Assembly (NCBI RefSeq): GCF_018224925.1
Contig: NZ_JAGTUF010000004.1
Coordinates: 1 to 64,000, forward strand
From: Magnetospirillum sulfuroxidans
GTDB taxonomy: Bacteria; Pseudomonadota; Alphaproteobacteria; Rhodospirillales; Magnetospirillaceae
Length of the DNA stretch: 64,000 bases
Reading direction: 5' to 3'
This document shows, in pieces, positions 26,288 to 36,518 of the stretch. A program made the translations under genes and the position numbers. The first letter of the stretch is position 1. Every line of letters starts with the position of its first letter. The notes below the pieces were generated by a model. It was not told where the DNA came from. It ran no database searches and worked only from the letters and a program-made list of their open reading frames with translations.

Positions 26288-29200
26288 TCAGGCAACCTTT
26301 TCAAAATCGCTTGATTGGACGGACGTACTATCGACATTGGTCAAATTCGCCAATTGATAGCTATTGGTCTGACTGGCGGCGGAGACGTCATCCGTGTACC
26401 ACACTTGCGAATCGCTGCCGGAACCGATGACGATGATACCGGCGCCGGCGGAATCATCGCTGGAATAATCCCCCCCAACCGAAACATCCATCTCCATCGT
26501 GCTTTCCCAGAACTGCGAGGCCGACAACGAGCCGGTTCCCCCCAGATCGAAGAAATCGACATCCAGGCCGATCTTATCGACCCCCGTGGTGAAATCGGTA
26601 ATGGTGTCGGTGCCCATGCCGGCGACATCAACCACCGCCCCCGAACCGCTGAACAAGAAGACATCGGCGCCGCCATTACCGGTCAGTTCGTCGTTGCCGC
26701 CACTGCCGCCGATGGTTTCAGCCATGTTGGAGCCAAGGATGATGTCGTCGCTTTCCGACCCGCCGACGAACAGGCTGTCACCGCTATCCCAATTGACAAA
26801 GCTTATGCCGGAAACGTCGAACGACCCTGCCGCGATATCGATTTCCACCGATTGATTGCCGCCGGCACCGCTGATCTTTAGGCCCGTCAGCGCCCAATTC
26901 TCGGCACCGGCGAGAGTGATGGTTTCGAAGCCATGGATCGCGGCGCCATTCAACGTCGCGCCGAAAGCAACCACCAAGCCATCCGTACCGTCACCACCTT
27001 CCAAGGCGGCAGAGCCGGAGAGCGAGACATAGTCGCCAACGGTCAGGGTGTCGTTGCCCTCTCCCAGGTCAACCAGCATGGTCTGATCGGTAACGCTATT
27101 GCCCATGTTAACGGAATCATCGCCGCTCCCGCCCAGCACGGTGGTCGCATACTCGCCGACCATTGCGGTCGCCGTCAAAGCAGTGGTGGCGGCCGAGGCG
27201 TCGATGGTCAACGAGGTCAGATCGTGGAAATAGACATTTGACAGCGATTCCAACAGATCACCGCCGCCGCTGGCGTCAATGCTGAAATCGACGCTGTGAT
27301 TGCTGTTCAAGCTATTGGCGCCGAAAACCATCGGAGCCCCTTCAGAGTGCTCTGCCGCCATGACAGCGGCGGCAAAGCTCTGGGCGCTGATGGAAACCGA
27401 CGTGACATGGTCGGTGCCCGGCATCGCCCCCTGGAATTCGACGAACTCCACGCCGGTAAGGGTAACATCGTCCAGATTGATCGCGCCAGAACCGGCAATG
27501 ATCAAGCTATCTTGCCCCTGGCCACCATCGACCACGGCCCCGACCATAGCGGCGCCCCGCAGATAGATGCGGTCAAAGCCGCTACCGGCATCAATCTGAT
27601 CGGCGCCGCCATTGGCGACGATCAGATCGTTCCCCGCCAAAGAAGCGATGACATCAACGCCGGAGGTGCCGATGACATAATCGTCAAACTCGGTCTGTTC
27701 ACTTTGCAGCGCGGCGAAATCCGACAGATTGGCAGCGGTCAGGTTGGCGACGGAAACACCGCTGAGCACCCCGATCAAGCTGAGTTCGCCGGTCGTGACC
27801 CGACCATCGGCGGGGGTTTGGCCTGCGGAAATATCCGACCATTGCCACACAGCGGTGGCGGTGCCGTCGGACACCAGGAAAACGCCTTGGGAACCTTGGT
27901 GAAAGCCACTGAGGGTATTGATCTTGCCGGCGACCACACTGGCGACCAGATGCTCGCCGCTGGTGGTCAGGCTGTCCATGGCCACAACGCTGGTGGCGGA
28001 ACCAACGACACCGCCATCGGCCAGATGTTGGAAATCGCGGCCACCGCCATCGATCAGGAAGGTCAAGATATCGGTATCGCCATTGGCGCCGAAATCGGTG
28101 ACGCTATCGGTCCCCTCGCCGTTCAAGGCGAAGGTGTCATTGCCGGTACCGCCGGTCAGGATGTCGTCGCCAACACCGCCATCCAGCATGTCGTCGCCGG
28201 CCCCGCCATCCAGCATGTCGTCGCCGGCCAAACCGGCGATATTGTCGTCGCCGCTGGTGCCGATCAGCACATCATCGCCATTGCTGGCGACCACGGCTGA
28301 ACTGGTGAAAACGCTTGTGCCATCGAATATCGGGGCCGAGGTGACGCCGGTCAGCTTGACCAGGGCGGTATCAAAGCTGCTGCTTCCGCTCCCGCTCCCC
28401 TGGGCATACAGATAGCCATCGCCATTATAGACGAAGAAACCGATCGTATTGGGATTGATGGACAACAGGCTGGCGGCCTGGCTGACCGCCGCCGCCAAAT
28501 CGGCCGGAGCCGACAAAGCCAAATTGGAATTATAGGTGTAACCAGCCGCCTGAGCAAAAACGATCCGGTCGTTGCCAGTGCCGAAATCGGTGATGGTGTC
28601 ATGGCCATCGCTAAGGTTGGACTGATAAAAATTAGCGATCAGGAAAGTATCGCCGCCGCCACCGCCGGTCAGCACATCGGCCCCGTGATAGCCATTCAGG
28701 GTTTCGGCCGCGTCGCCGCCGCTTATCGTATCGTCATGGGCCGAGCCGGTGACCGCCTCGATGCTGACAAGGGTGTCAGTCCCTTCGCCCGTGGCGATGC
28801 CGGCCAACAAATCAACCGTAACCGCCGCCGACGACGCGGTATAAAGCAAGCTGTCTTCGCCGTCGCCACCGTTGATATAATCATCGCCGCCACTGCCGCC
28901 GAAGGTGTCCCGACCATCATCGCCATACAGGCTGTCGGCGCCGTTTCCGCCATAGATGTGATCGTCGCCGCCGCCGCCCCTGACGATAACGTCATCATCC
29001 GAGCCCTGCACGGTGTCGTCATAGGCTGAGCCGGTGATGGCTTCGATGGCGCTGAACGTGGTGGTGCTACCACCCGAAATCGCCGTATGACTGATGAAAT
29101 TGGCGTTGACGCTGGCCGAGGCGCCGGAATAATCCAGCGTATCAATCCCGTCGCCACCATCGACAACATCGGTGCCGGCACTGGCGATAATGGTGTCATT

Positions 29201-32200
29201 GCCGGCCAAGCTGGCAATATTATCGCTGCCGCTGCTTCCAGCCAGAATGTCATCGCCCTCGGTCGCATAGGGCACGGCGACCAAGGTATTGCCGCCGGAA
29301 AGCACCGGGGCCGAGGTAACGCCCGCCAGCTCAATCAAGGTGCCGTCATAGCTGACGCTGCCGCTGCCGGCTCCCTTGACATAGACGTAGCCGCTGCCAT
29401 TCCAGGTGAAGAAAATAATCGAATTGGCCGCCATGGTGCCGGCAACATAACTGATGACGGCGGCCATGCTGGGGTCAGCGCCCACCTCGGACTCAATCGC
29501 GGCCTCGGCGGCGGCGGTATAACCGGCGGCGCCGTACAGATTGATGGTGTCCATGCCGTTGCCAAAATCGGTGATGGTGTCATAGGCATCGACGGTGGAT
29601 TGGCCGTTTTGCTCGTAGATGAATTGATCGGCGCCACCGCGGCCGGTCAATTCATCGGCGCCGGCCTGACCGGACAGAGCGTTGTTTTGATCATTGCCGA
29701 CGATGACATCGTCGAATTTCGAACCGAACACCTGTTCGACGTCGTAGATGTCGTCAACATCACCGAAGCCGTCATTGGAAACTGTTTCGAAGAAAAGATC
29801 GACGTGAACCCCAGCTTCGGTGTTCCAAAACGTGATCGTGTCCCAACCATCGCCGCCCCTGAAGGTGTCGTTGCCGCCGCCGGCCTCGAAGGTGTCGTTG
29901 CCGCTGGATCCAGAGAAACTGTCGCCAAAGGCGGAACCGACGAAATGGTGAATGCCGTGGGTGGTATCGATGCCCGACGCCCCGGTGACGATGCCCGTTC
30001 CGGCATCGTCCAGGCTGATATTGACTCCGAAGTACGGCCCAGCGGTATCGCTGTAATCCGCCACCGTGCGCCCGGTGCCGCCGTCATACAGCACGTCGTC
30101 GCCCAAGCCGCCATTCAAGGTGGAATAGCCGGTGGTAACCGCCGCCCCATACAGCACGTCGGCGCCGCCGGTCCCGGTGATGTCGACGATCCCCTGATAG
30201 GCCTGGGTCCAGGAATTACCCAACCCGTTATTCAAGGTGGCCGAGCCATCGCCGCTGGCGCTCAGCGCCCCGGTCATGACCAAGCCGCCGGCATCGCTGT
30301 TGAAATTGGTCAGAACGGTGTAATTGACGCCATCCCGGCCGTCGCCGGCAAAGGTATCCGCGCCGCCATCGCCGAAGAATTCGTCTTGGCCGCCGCCGCC
30401 GGTCAACACTTCGCCGCCAGTGGTGCCGATGATCATTTCGTCCAGCGCCGTCCCGGTCAGGCCGTTGGCGATGTATTCGTACATGTCGCCAGTGGATTTG
30501 GTGAGGAATCGTTCGACCGCATGACCGTTGAAATGGTCATTGATGACGATGGTGCCGCCGCCGGCTCCGGCGTCCAGATGCAGCACCAGATCGTCGCCGT
30601 CACGGGTCATACCGTCAAAGGCGTACTCATAGGCGGCGTTTTCCGACAGCACCCGCACATCGATGGTATCCATCCCACCTGTGTCGGAGATCTTGATCAT
30701 GCCCTCGAACGGCTTGCCCGACTGGCTATCGGCAACCAGTTTATAGATGTCGTCGCCGGTGCCACCCGTGGCCTGATCACCACTGCCGATGTTAAAAATG
30801 ACGCTGCTGTCGTCGCCGACCAAAACATCGGCGGCACTGGATTGTCCGGCCAGTTCGATGTGATCGTCCGCCCCCCAATTGCTCGTGGTCAAACCGGCGC
30901 TGATGTCGCTGACATTGGTCAACACCACGGTCATCGCCGTATCGGCGCCGCTGATTTCCAGCCCGGCGGCTTGCGCCGCCGTCAGCGCCACCATCGTGAC
31001 GGGACCGCCGCCCTTCAGCTTTTCAAAGCCGGACAAGGTCGCGCCGGACAGGTCGACCGCGCCCCAAGCCTCGATCGTGTCGGTCCCGCTGTTGCCTTGG
31101 ATGGCCATGCCGGCCACATTGCTTTGCGCGTCCACCACCAAGGTGTCGTCGCCACCATTCAGGCGGACAATGTCCAAGCCATCGCCAACCAGCACTGAAT
31201 TGGCCGTATCGCTGAAATCCAGATAGATGTCGCCATCATTGCCGATAGTGGCGGCGCCATCGGCAAAATAAAGGCTATAGCCCCCCATCAGGTTCTTGAT
31301 GTCGGTGATGATATCGGAGCCGTCGAAACCGGCGGTCTCGGGATCGCGTTGGTCACTGACGATAATCACGCCATTTTCACTGAATTCGCCCGAGAACCGA
31401 TAATGGGCGACATTGCCGTGAAAGCCGACATTACCGCCGGCTTCGGCGACAAACGACTCGTTGGTTTCGTCGGAAACGTTGTCAAGGGCAGCGCTGACCG
31501 AACCACTGCCGGTGATGTGCCCATTCAAGGAGGCCTGTTGATCCGGGGTCATGGAGGTATCGCCACTCAACACCAGATCGGTGACCACCGACAGATCAAG
31601 CCCGCTGATGTCGCCGGACACCCCGGTCACGGTCAGTTTGTGACCATCGACAGAGAATATCGCGCCGGCATCGATCAGCGCCTGGTACTGCGCCAATGTC
31701 ATGGTGACGTCGCCGGTCACCTCGACCACATCAATCGCCCCCAGACGATTGCTGCTCACGCTCAAAGAGTCTGAGACGCTCAGAATCAGGTTATAGCCAT
31801 TCCTGGTGATAAAGGGCTCGTGCGTGCTGATCTCGGCGTATTGCGCCTGCGTCAGCGTCACATCACCGGTGAAACTCAGCGCATTGACCACCTGCAAATC
31901 CGCGGCCGACAACGTCAGCGTCCCCGACACCTGGGTCAGGCCCATCCAATGGCCGTTCATGCTGACGCTGGCGCCGGCAGTCCGCAACCCGGCATACTGA
32001 TCTTCGGTCATGGTGACCGCGCCGGTCGCGTTCAGGCTATCGACGCCGCTGAAATCGACGGCGGTGACATCGCCGATCACGCCGGTGACGGCCAAGGTGT
32101 TGTCGCCCTTGATGACGTTGGCACCCCAGCTGACGAACTGGCTCTGTGACAACGTGACGGCGCCAGTGACGATCAGCCGATCGGCCTGATCAAGCATCAT

Positions 32201-35200
32201 GAACGAGACATCGCCGGAAACCTGGACATCCAGGTTGCCGCTGCCCTTGTTGACCGGCCAGGAGAACAAAGCCATGCGCTGGAGCTGGGCCGCGCTTAGG
32301 GTGACATGGGCGCCATCTTCCACATCGATCTGACGCACGACGCCAAAAACATCCGTTCCGTCCACCCCCCAACTGACCAGGGAATCACCATCACTCAGGC
32401 GAACGCCATAGGTCAGGGTGATGGAATTGGAGGTGGTGGTGATGGCGCGATAGGCGTTGAAATTGTCATAGCCATAGACGACCGTGGCGTCGCCGCCATC
32501 GTCCACCACGATGCTGGTGACGCCGCTAAAATCGTGGGCGTTGATGTCGCTGGTCCAACCGCGGACCCCAACTTGGGCGCCGCCGCTGACGATGAAGGTC
32601 AGGCCATCGACATCGGCCGGGGACAGATCGGTGACCGAGCCCGAGGTGATATGCAAGGAGGTGACACCCTGCGCCTGCAAGTAGGACAAATTCGCCCGGA
32701 TGTTCTCGATATTATTAGGGTCGCCGGTCACCCCCGCACTGGACAGACCATCGAAATTCTGGTCAAGAAAATCATCCAACGCGGTCGGATTGCTCTGCGC
32801 CAGCGCGGCGGCTTGGCTGGCAAGATTGGTCAGCGAGGTCAGCTTGATGCCGCTGAGCCCAAGATCGCTCAGCGTGTCGGAAAGCGCCGTGGCGAAATCC
32901 ACCGTCCCGCCGGCAGCGTTGTTCAGCACCGTGGCCAGGGCCGAAAACACCGAGCTTGACGTCTCGCCGCTGGAACCCAGGCCGGCGGTCATGACGCTGA
33001 CCGCCGCCAACACCTTGGCCCCGGCCGCGCTCAGGGCGGTATTGCCGGTGGGGTCGGTGGATAGCGAGGTTCCGGCCGGCAGGCCCAGCGCTTCGACGAT
33101 CTTGGCTTCGTTGGCGGCCAGGGTCTGGGCCGAGGGATTGGGCCCGGACAATTCACGCAGCAAGGTGGTCAACGGCGTCACCAGCCCGGATGTCCCATAG
33201 GCCTTGAGCACGATGGTCACCGACGCGCCGCTGGTGGTATCGGTGCCGCCGGGCAAGGTAACCAGGGAACCGCCGCTGCCCGGCACCGTCACGCTGCCAT
33301 CGGCGTTGGGAATGGCGTATTGCTCGCCCGGATCGAAGAGACCATCGCTATCGGCATCGCGGAACTTGGTGCCGGCAGGCAGCGCGATGATGGTGCCGCC
33401 CGTCCCCGCCAGATTGACATAGCCGCTGGCATCGGTGCGGCCATAGGCTTCGCCGACATCGAACCGACCATCATTATTGGCGTCGCGAAAAACGAAAATA
33501 CCGCTGACCGGGCCATCGACGATGCGGACGTTACCGACGACGGTCGGCGTCGGATCGGTGTTTCCGCCGGTTTCGGTCTCATTGCCAAGATCAGAGGAAA
33601 CCCCCCCGGTCCCGGTATTTGAAGACCCGGTCCCAGGGGTGACGCCAATAGCGCCGGTCCCGGCCCCCGTACTGCCGCCGTTAATGACGGTGTCGACGAT
33701 ATCGCCGCCGCCGCTCGCCGCATTGCCCACCACTTGCTTGGCGTCATTGGCAGAACTGGTCCCGCCGTTGCTTCCCGCGGCGTTGCCGGCGCCCCCGACC
33801 AACTCGGTCGCGGTTGAATTGCCGCCGGTCGCCGCCGCCGAATTCTGCTGAATGACCTCGGCGATGGTGGTGCTCGGAGGGGTGATCCCGGTCGTGCTGG
33901 GAATCACCGGGCCGGGTGTATAGCGCGAAAAGCCGTCGTCGCCCGTGCCGCCAGGATTAGCGTTTCCACCGGGATTGCCATCGCCAGTCGGCGCGGCATT
34001 ACCGCCCGTGCCCGTGCCGGTTCCAGTCGTGCCGGTTCCAGTCGTGCCGGTTCCAGTCGCTCCGGTCCCTGCCTGTTCCGTTGCTCCTGCCGCCCCCGCC
34101 GCTTCACCACCGCTGACGGCGCCGTTTTGGCTGCCCGCATTTTGCTCGGTCGGAGCACCCGGCTCGGCCGCGCCCCCCTGAGGCGTTGTGTCCGGCGCGG
34201 TTGTCGGCGCCGGCGGCATCACCTGGGTTCCACCGGGAGAATCCACCTGGATGGTGGCGCCCGCTTCCGGGCGCTGCTGAATCTGTTCGGTCGGCGCCGG
34301 CTGATTTTGACCGGGGACGGTATTCCATTCCAGGGTGCTGGTGGTCGGCGGCACCGGCAGGCTGCCGACCGCGTCACCGAACGTATTGGCGATGACGCTG
34401 GGCTCGACCACCACCGGCGGCGCGAACGGCGCGAATGACGATTGCACCGACAGCATGGTGTTGGGCTGGCTGAGCACCTGCATACCAGACGCATTGGAAA
34501 CGGTGATCTGCCCCGACCCGCCACCGGGATCGCCGACCAAGGCAACGCTGGTCTCGCCATTGTCGCCGACTTGGCCGGCGACGGTGGTGCCGCGGACGCC
34601 GATGGTCATCACCGGGGTCCGCACCTGCATGGCGTCGGGACCGGAATGGGCGATCTGGCCGGAAACGAAGCTGAAATTGCCCTTCAGCACCGACATGCTG
34701 GCGTGGCCATCCTTGGCCGCCGGATCATAGACCAGTTCGTCCATGACCATGCGCCCAGAGGAACCAAGCGAGAAAGTCGAGCGGTCAGCCAGCACGATAC
34801 CAACGGCGCCGCTGGGCGGGGTGATGATTTCATCCCCCTGATAGATTGGGCTGCCCTGTTGCAAAGTCTCGGTGGTGCCGTCGGCGTGACGCACCGTCAC
34901 CGTGCCGGAAAGCTTATCGACCACGCCGATCTGAACCAAATCGGAACCGCCGCCACCGGCCTGAGCGAATTGTCCGGGGGCCAGCGGCCCGGCCAACCGC
35001 GCCACCAGATCCGCCGGCAACATTTGACCGTCGATGGTGGACAGGGCCGGCGAACCGCCGCCGCCAAAAAAGTCGGGCAGAACGATGTGCCGGCCGTCGG
35101 GCAGAACAATTTCCAGATCACCGCCATGGCGGATGAACTGCGCATCGCCAAGGTTCAAGCCGGCCGGCAGCGTCACCACCTGCGCCCCAGCGGGAACAGC

Positions 35201-35260
35201 GATGGCAACGGCATCGGGCTCATGCGCGGCACTGGCCCCGGTGGTGGTGGAAATGCTCAT
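26288..35260 (-). CDS. Giant FecR-domain RTX adhesin (type I secretion substrate)
   Basis: 2990 aa. A short N-terminal segment (IVLPDGRHIVLPDF) is followed by a FecR-like domain (about 110-230; VDKLSGTVTVRHADG, RTPVMTIGVRGTTVAG), as in retention modules of LapA-type adhesins. Next come a Gly/Thr/Pro-rich linker (about 320-480) and EF-hand- or SdrD-like calcium loops (DANNDGRFDVGE and DADSDGLFDPGE, about 595-650). A long region of beta-helical solenoid-like repeats follows (VTGDVTMTLAQYQAL type). The C-terminal third has RTX nonapeptides (GGxGxDxxx, for example GGAGDDMLDGG) and ends in a hydrophobic C-terminus without Pro, typical of type I signals. No HlyB-type ABC transporter is encoded in the window. 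AGGAC-like bases precede the ATG. Likely role: calcium-stabilised adhesin. Confidence 0.85.
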   Translation of the reverse strand: MSISTTTGASAAHEPDAVAIAVPAGAQVVTLPAGLNLGDAQFIRHGGDLEIVLPDGRHIVLPDFFGGGGSPALSTIDGQMLPADLVARLAGPLAPGQFAQAGGGGSDLVQIGVVDKLSGTVTVRHADGTTETLQQGSPIYQGDEIITPPSGAVGIVLADRSTFSLGSSGRMVMDELVYDPAAKDGHASMSVLKGNFSFVSGQIAHSGPDAMQVRTPVMTIGVRGTTVAGQVGDNGETSVALVGDPGGGSGQITVSNASGMQVLSQPNTMLSVQSSFAPFAPPVVVEPSVIANTFGDAVGSLPVPPTTSTLEWNTVPGQNQPAPTEQIQQRPEAGATIQVDSPGGTQVMPPAPTTAPDTTPQGGAAEPGAPTEQNAGSQNGAVSGGEAAGAAGATEQAGTGATGTGTTGTGTTGTGTGTGGNAAPTGDGNPGGNANPGGTGDDGFSRYTPGPVIPSTTGITPPSTTIAEVIQQNSAAATGGNSTATELVGGAGNAAGSNGGTSSANDAKQVVGNAASGGGDIVDTVINGGSTGAGTGAIGVTPGTGSSNTGTGGVSSDLGNETETGGNTDPTPTVVGNVRIVDGPVSGIFVFRDANNDGRFDVGEAYGRTDASGYVNLAGTGGTIIALPAGTKFRDADSDGLFDPGEQYAIPNADGSVTVPGSGGSLVTLPGGTDTTSGASVTIVLKAYGTSGLVTPLTTLLRELSGPNPSAQTLAANEAKIVEALGLPAGTSLSTDPTGNTALSAAGAKVLAAVSVMTAGLGSSGETSSSVFSALATVLNNAAGGTVDFATALSDTLSDLGLSGIKLTSLTNLASQAAALAQSNPTALDDFLDQNFDGLSSAGVTGDPNNIENIRANLSYLQAQGVTSLHITSGSVTDLSPADVDGLTFIVSGGAQVGVRGWTSDINAHDFSGVTSIVVDDGGDATVVYGYDNFNAYRAITTTSNSITLTYGVRLSDGDSLVSWGVDGTDVFGVVRQIDVEDGAHVTLSAAQLQRMALFSWPVNKGSGNLDVQVSGDVSFMMLDQADRLIVTGAVTLSQSQFVSWGANVIKGDNTLAVTGVIGDVTAVDFSGVDSLNATGAVTMTEDQYAGLRTAGASVSMNGHWMGLTQVSGTLTLSAADLQVVNALSFTGDVTLTQAQYAEISTHEPFITRNGYNLILSVSDSLSVSSNRLGAIDVVEVTGDVTMTLAQYQALIDAGAIFSVDGHKLTVTGVSGDISGLDLSVVTDLVLSGDTSMTPDQQASLNGHITGSGSVSAALDNVSDETNESFVAEAGGNVGFHGNVAHYRFSGEFSENGVIIVSDQRDPETAGFDGSDIITDIKNLMGGYSLYFADGAATIGNDGDIYLDFSDTANSVLVGDGLDIVRLNGGDDTLVVDAQSNVAGMAIQGNSGTDTIEAWGAVDLSGATLSGFEKLKGGGPVTMVALTAAQAAGLEISGADTAMTVVLTNVSDISAGLTTSNWGADDHIELAGQSSAADVLVGDDSSVIFNIGSGDQATGGTGDDIYKLVADSQSGKPFEGMIKISDTGGMDTIDVRVLSENAAYEYAFDGMTRDGDDLVLHLDAGAGGGTIVINDHFNGHAVERFLTKSTGDMYEYIANGLTGTALDEMIIGTTGGEVLTGGGGQDEFFGDGGADTFAGDGRDGVNYTVLTNFNSDAGGLVMTGALSASGDGSATLNNGLGNSWTQAYQGIVDITGTGGADVLYGAAVTTGYSTLNGGLGDDVLYDGGTGRTVADYSDTAGPYFGVNISLDDAGTGIVTGASGIDTTHGIHHFVGSAFGDSFSGSSGNDTFEAGGGNDTFRGGDGWDTITFWNTEAGVHVDLFFETVSNDGFGDVDDIYDVEQVFGSKFDDVIVGNDQNNALSGQAGADELTGRGGADQFIYEQNGQSTVDAYDTITDFGNGMDTINLYGAAGYTAAAEAAIESEVGADPSMAAVISYVAGTMAANSIIFFTWNGSGYVYVKGAGSGSVSYDGTLIELAGVTSAPVLSGGNTLVAVPYATEGDDILAGSSGSDNIASLAGNDTIIASAGTDVVDGGDGIDTLDYSGASASVNANFISHTAISGGSTTTFSAIEAITGSAYDDTVQGSDDDVIVRGGGGDDHIYGGNGADSLYGDDGRDTFGGSGGDDYINGGDGEDSLLYTASSAAVTVDLLAGIATGEGTDTLVSIEAVTGSAHDDTISGGDAAETLNGYHGADVLTGGGGGDTFLIANFYQSNLSDGHDTITDFGTGNDRIVFAQAAGYTYNSNLALSAPADLAAAVSQAASLLSINPNTIGFFVYNGDGYLYAQGSGSGSSSFDTALVKLTGVTSAPIFDGTSVFTSSAVVASNGDDVLIGTSGDDNIAGLAGDDMLDGGAGDDMLDGGVGDDILTGGTGNDTFALNGEGTDSVTDFGANGDTDILTFLIDGGGRDFQHLADGGVVGSATSVVAMDSLTTSGEHLVASVVAGKINTLSGFHQGSQGVFLVSDGTATAVWQWSDISAGQTPADGRVTTGELSLIGVLSGVSVANLTAANLSDFAALQSEQTEFDDYVIGTSGVDVIASLAGNDLIVANGGADQIDAGSGFDRIYLRGAAMVGAVVDGGQGQDSLIIAGSGAINLDDVTLTGVEFVEFQGAMPGTDHVTSVSISAQSFAAAVMAAEHSEGAPMVFGANSLNSNHSVDFSIDASGGGDLLESLSNVYFHDLTSLTIDASAATTALTATAMVGEYATTVLGGSGDDSVNMGNSVTDQTMLVDLGEGNDTLTVGDYVSLSGSAALEGGDGTDGLVVAFGATLNGAAIHGFETITLAGAENWALTGLKISGAGGNQSVEIDIAAGSFDVSGISFVNWDSGDSLFVGGSESDDIILGSNMAETIGGSGGNDELTGNGGADVFLFSGSGAVVDVAGMGTDTITDFTTGVDKIGLDVDFFDLGGTGSLSASQFWESTMEMDVSVGGDYSSDDSAGAGIIVIGSGSDSQVWYTDDVSAASQTNSYQLANLTNVDSTSVQSSDFEKVA
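34014..34058. repeat. Three perfect 15-nt tandem copies in the RTX gene linker
   Basis: The unit GTGCCGGTTCCAGTC is repeated three times without mismatch on the plus strand. In the minus-strand gene it encodes a Gly-Thr rich spacer. The run lies in the low-complexity linker between the FecR-like domain and the calcium-loop region and could change length by slippage without breaking the frame. Confidence 0.9.
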
Positions 35261-35556
35261 GGTGTCCTGCCCCTAACGTCCCAATCCATCAAGCCCGCAA
35301 ACGGCTTTTCGGATGATCGCATTATGCCAAACTCGAAAGCCCGATACCATCCGGTTGACGCCCGATCCCCCCTAATGGCGGATTTCCTGCCCGCCGGCCA
35401 TGCTGCACCCGCACAATATTACACACCGCACCCGCACAATAGAATCAGTATTGATTTATATATGAATGTCGTGAACTATGCATATAAAGGACCGGCTAGA
35501 CTAATTCCGGCCAAAGTTAAAGAATGCAAGGCCCACATGGCCACACGGGAGGTCTT
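35261..35556. promoter_or_regulatory. Divergent promoter region between the RTX gene and the sox operon
   Basis: About 300 bp, AT-rich in the sox-proximal half (35440-35500). It contains two exact direct copies of GCACCCGCACAATA at 35405-35418 and 35428-35441, centre-to-centre 23 bp (about two helical turns). This is the arrangement expected for a dimeric activator or repressor site. A TATAAA-like -10 occurs at 35483-35488, some 70 bp before the soxX ATG. No regulator gene (SoxR/ArsR type) is present in the window. Confidence 0.45.
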
Positions 35557-36009
35557 ATGTTTAAACCCATCTCCTGGGGTATCGCTTCGGCGGCCCTGGC
35601 GGTGATCCTGGCTGTCCATGCCCAGGCTGCATCGCCAAAGAAGCCCCCGGAACGGGGCTATTTCGACGTTTCGCGCATGGCCCCGCTGACCGATCAGCCC
35701 GGCGACCCCGTCAATGGGCGCGTGATCGCGGCAGGCAAGGGATTATGTCTGTCGTGCCACGTCATGCCGATCCCCGAGCAAGCCGATCACGGCGATGTCG
35801 GGCCGGAACTGGCCGGGGTGGGCTCGCGGTTGCAACCGCCCGAGCTGCGCCTCCGCATCGCTGATCCCAAGGTGCTTAATCCCGACACGCCGATGCCGTC
35901 CTTCTACAAAAAGGACCTTAACCGGGTGGCGAAGAAGTGGCAGGGCCAAAGCATCTTGACCGCGCAAGAGGTCGAGGACGTGGTCGCCTATCTCGGCACC
36001 TTGAAATAG
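35557..36009 (+). CDS. soxX: SoxX, c-type cytochrome subunit of the SoxAX thiosulfate-binding complex
   Basis: 150 aa from the ATG at 35557 (GGGAGG four bases upstream); a longer frame upstream has no such site. A signal peptide ends near AQAA (about residue 25). One haem c motif, CLSCH (C64, C67, H68), is present, with a Met ligand in the TPMPSF stretch near residue 115. The C-terminal helix (LTAQEVEDVVAYLGTLK) is typical of class I cytochromes. SoxAX attaches thiosulfate to the carrier SoxYZ in the periplasm. It is the first gene of soxXYZAB. Confidence 0.9.
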   Translation: MFKPISWGIASAALAVILAVHAQAASPKKPPERGYFDVSRMAPLTDQPGDPVNGRVIAAGKGLCLSCHVMPIPEQADHGDVGPELAGVGSRLQPPELRLRIADPKVLNPDTPMPSFYKKDLNRVAKKWQGQSILTAQEVEDVVAYLGTLK

Positions 36010-36043
36010 CTCATACATAACGCCCATTCAGGAGATTTCAGGC

Positions 36044-36493
36044 ATGTCCCAACTGAACCGCCGCACCGTGCTGGCCGGAATCGGCGCCGGCGCCGCCGCC
36101 ATGGCGGTGGCGCCCCAGCTGGCCCTGGCCGACAAGGCCGCCGCCGATGACATGATTTCCAAGCTGATCAACGGCGCCAAGCCGCAGGACGGCAAGGTCC
36201 GCATCAAGCTGCCGCAGATCGCCGAGAACGGCAACACCGTTCCTTTCACCGTCACCGTCGACAGCCCGATGACCGAAGCCAGCTACGTCAAGGCCATCCA
36301 TGTGGTCGCCGACGGCAATCCGGCGCCGGGCGTCGCCAGCTTTTATTTCACCCCCACCGGCAAGGCCGAGGTGTCCATGCGCATGCGCTTGGGCAAGACC
36401 CAGGACGTCCGCGCCGTGGCGCTGATGTCGGACGGCTCCGCCTGGCAGGTGTCGCAGGAAATCAAGGTCACCATCGGCGGCTGCGGCGGCTGA
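36044..36493 (+). CDS. soxY: SoxY, sulfur-carrying subunit
   Basis: 149 aa with a twin-arginine signal (NRRTVLAGIGAG). The C-terminus is GGCGG (Cys147), the swinging arm on which SoxYZ holds thiosulfate and persulfide intermediates. This sequence is diagnostic. The mature domain is beta-rich (VRIKLPQIAENGNTVPFTV). AGGAG lies just upstream. It is exported folded, with SoxZ, by the Tat route. It lies 34 bp after soxX and 25 bp before soxZ. Confidence 0.95.
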   Translation: MSQLNRRTVLAGIGAGAAAMAVAPQLALADKAAADDMISKLINGAKPQDGKVRIKLPQIAENGNTVPFTVTVDSPMTEASYVKAIHVVADGNPAPGVASFYFTPTGKAEVSMRMRLGKTQDVRAVALMSDGSAWQVSQEIKVTIGGCGG

Positions 36494-36518
36494 AAAGCAT
36501 TTTCAGGAGAACACGACA

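Noticed and set aside
29087-31198. 703-residue plus-strand frame antisense to the RTX gene
   Set aside because: It lies wholly within the repeat-rich RTX gene and has no own motif.
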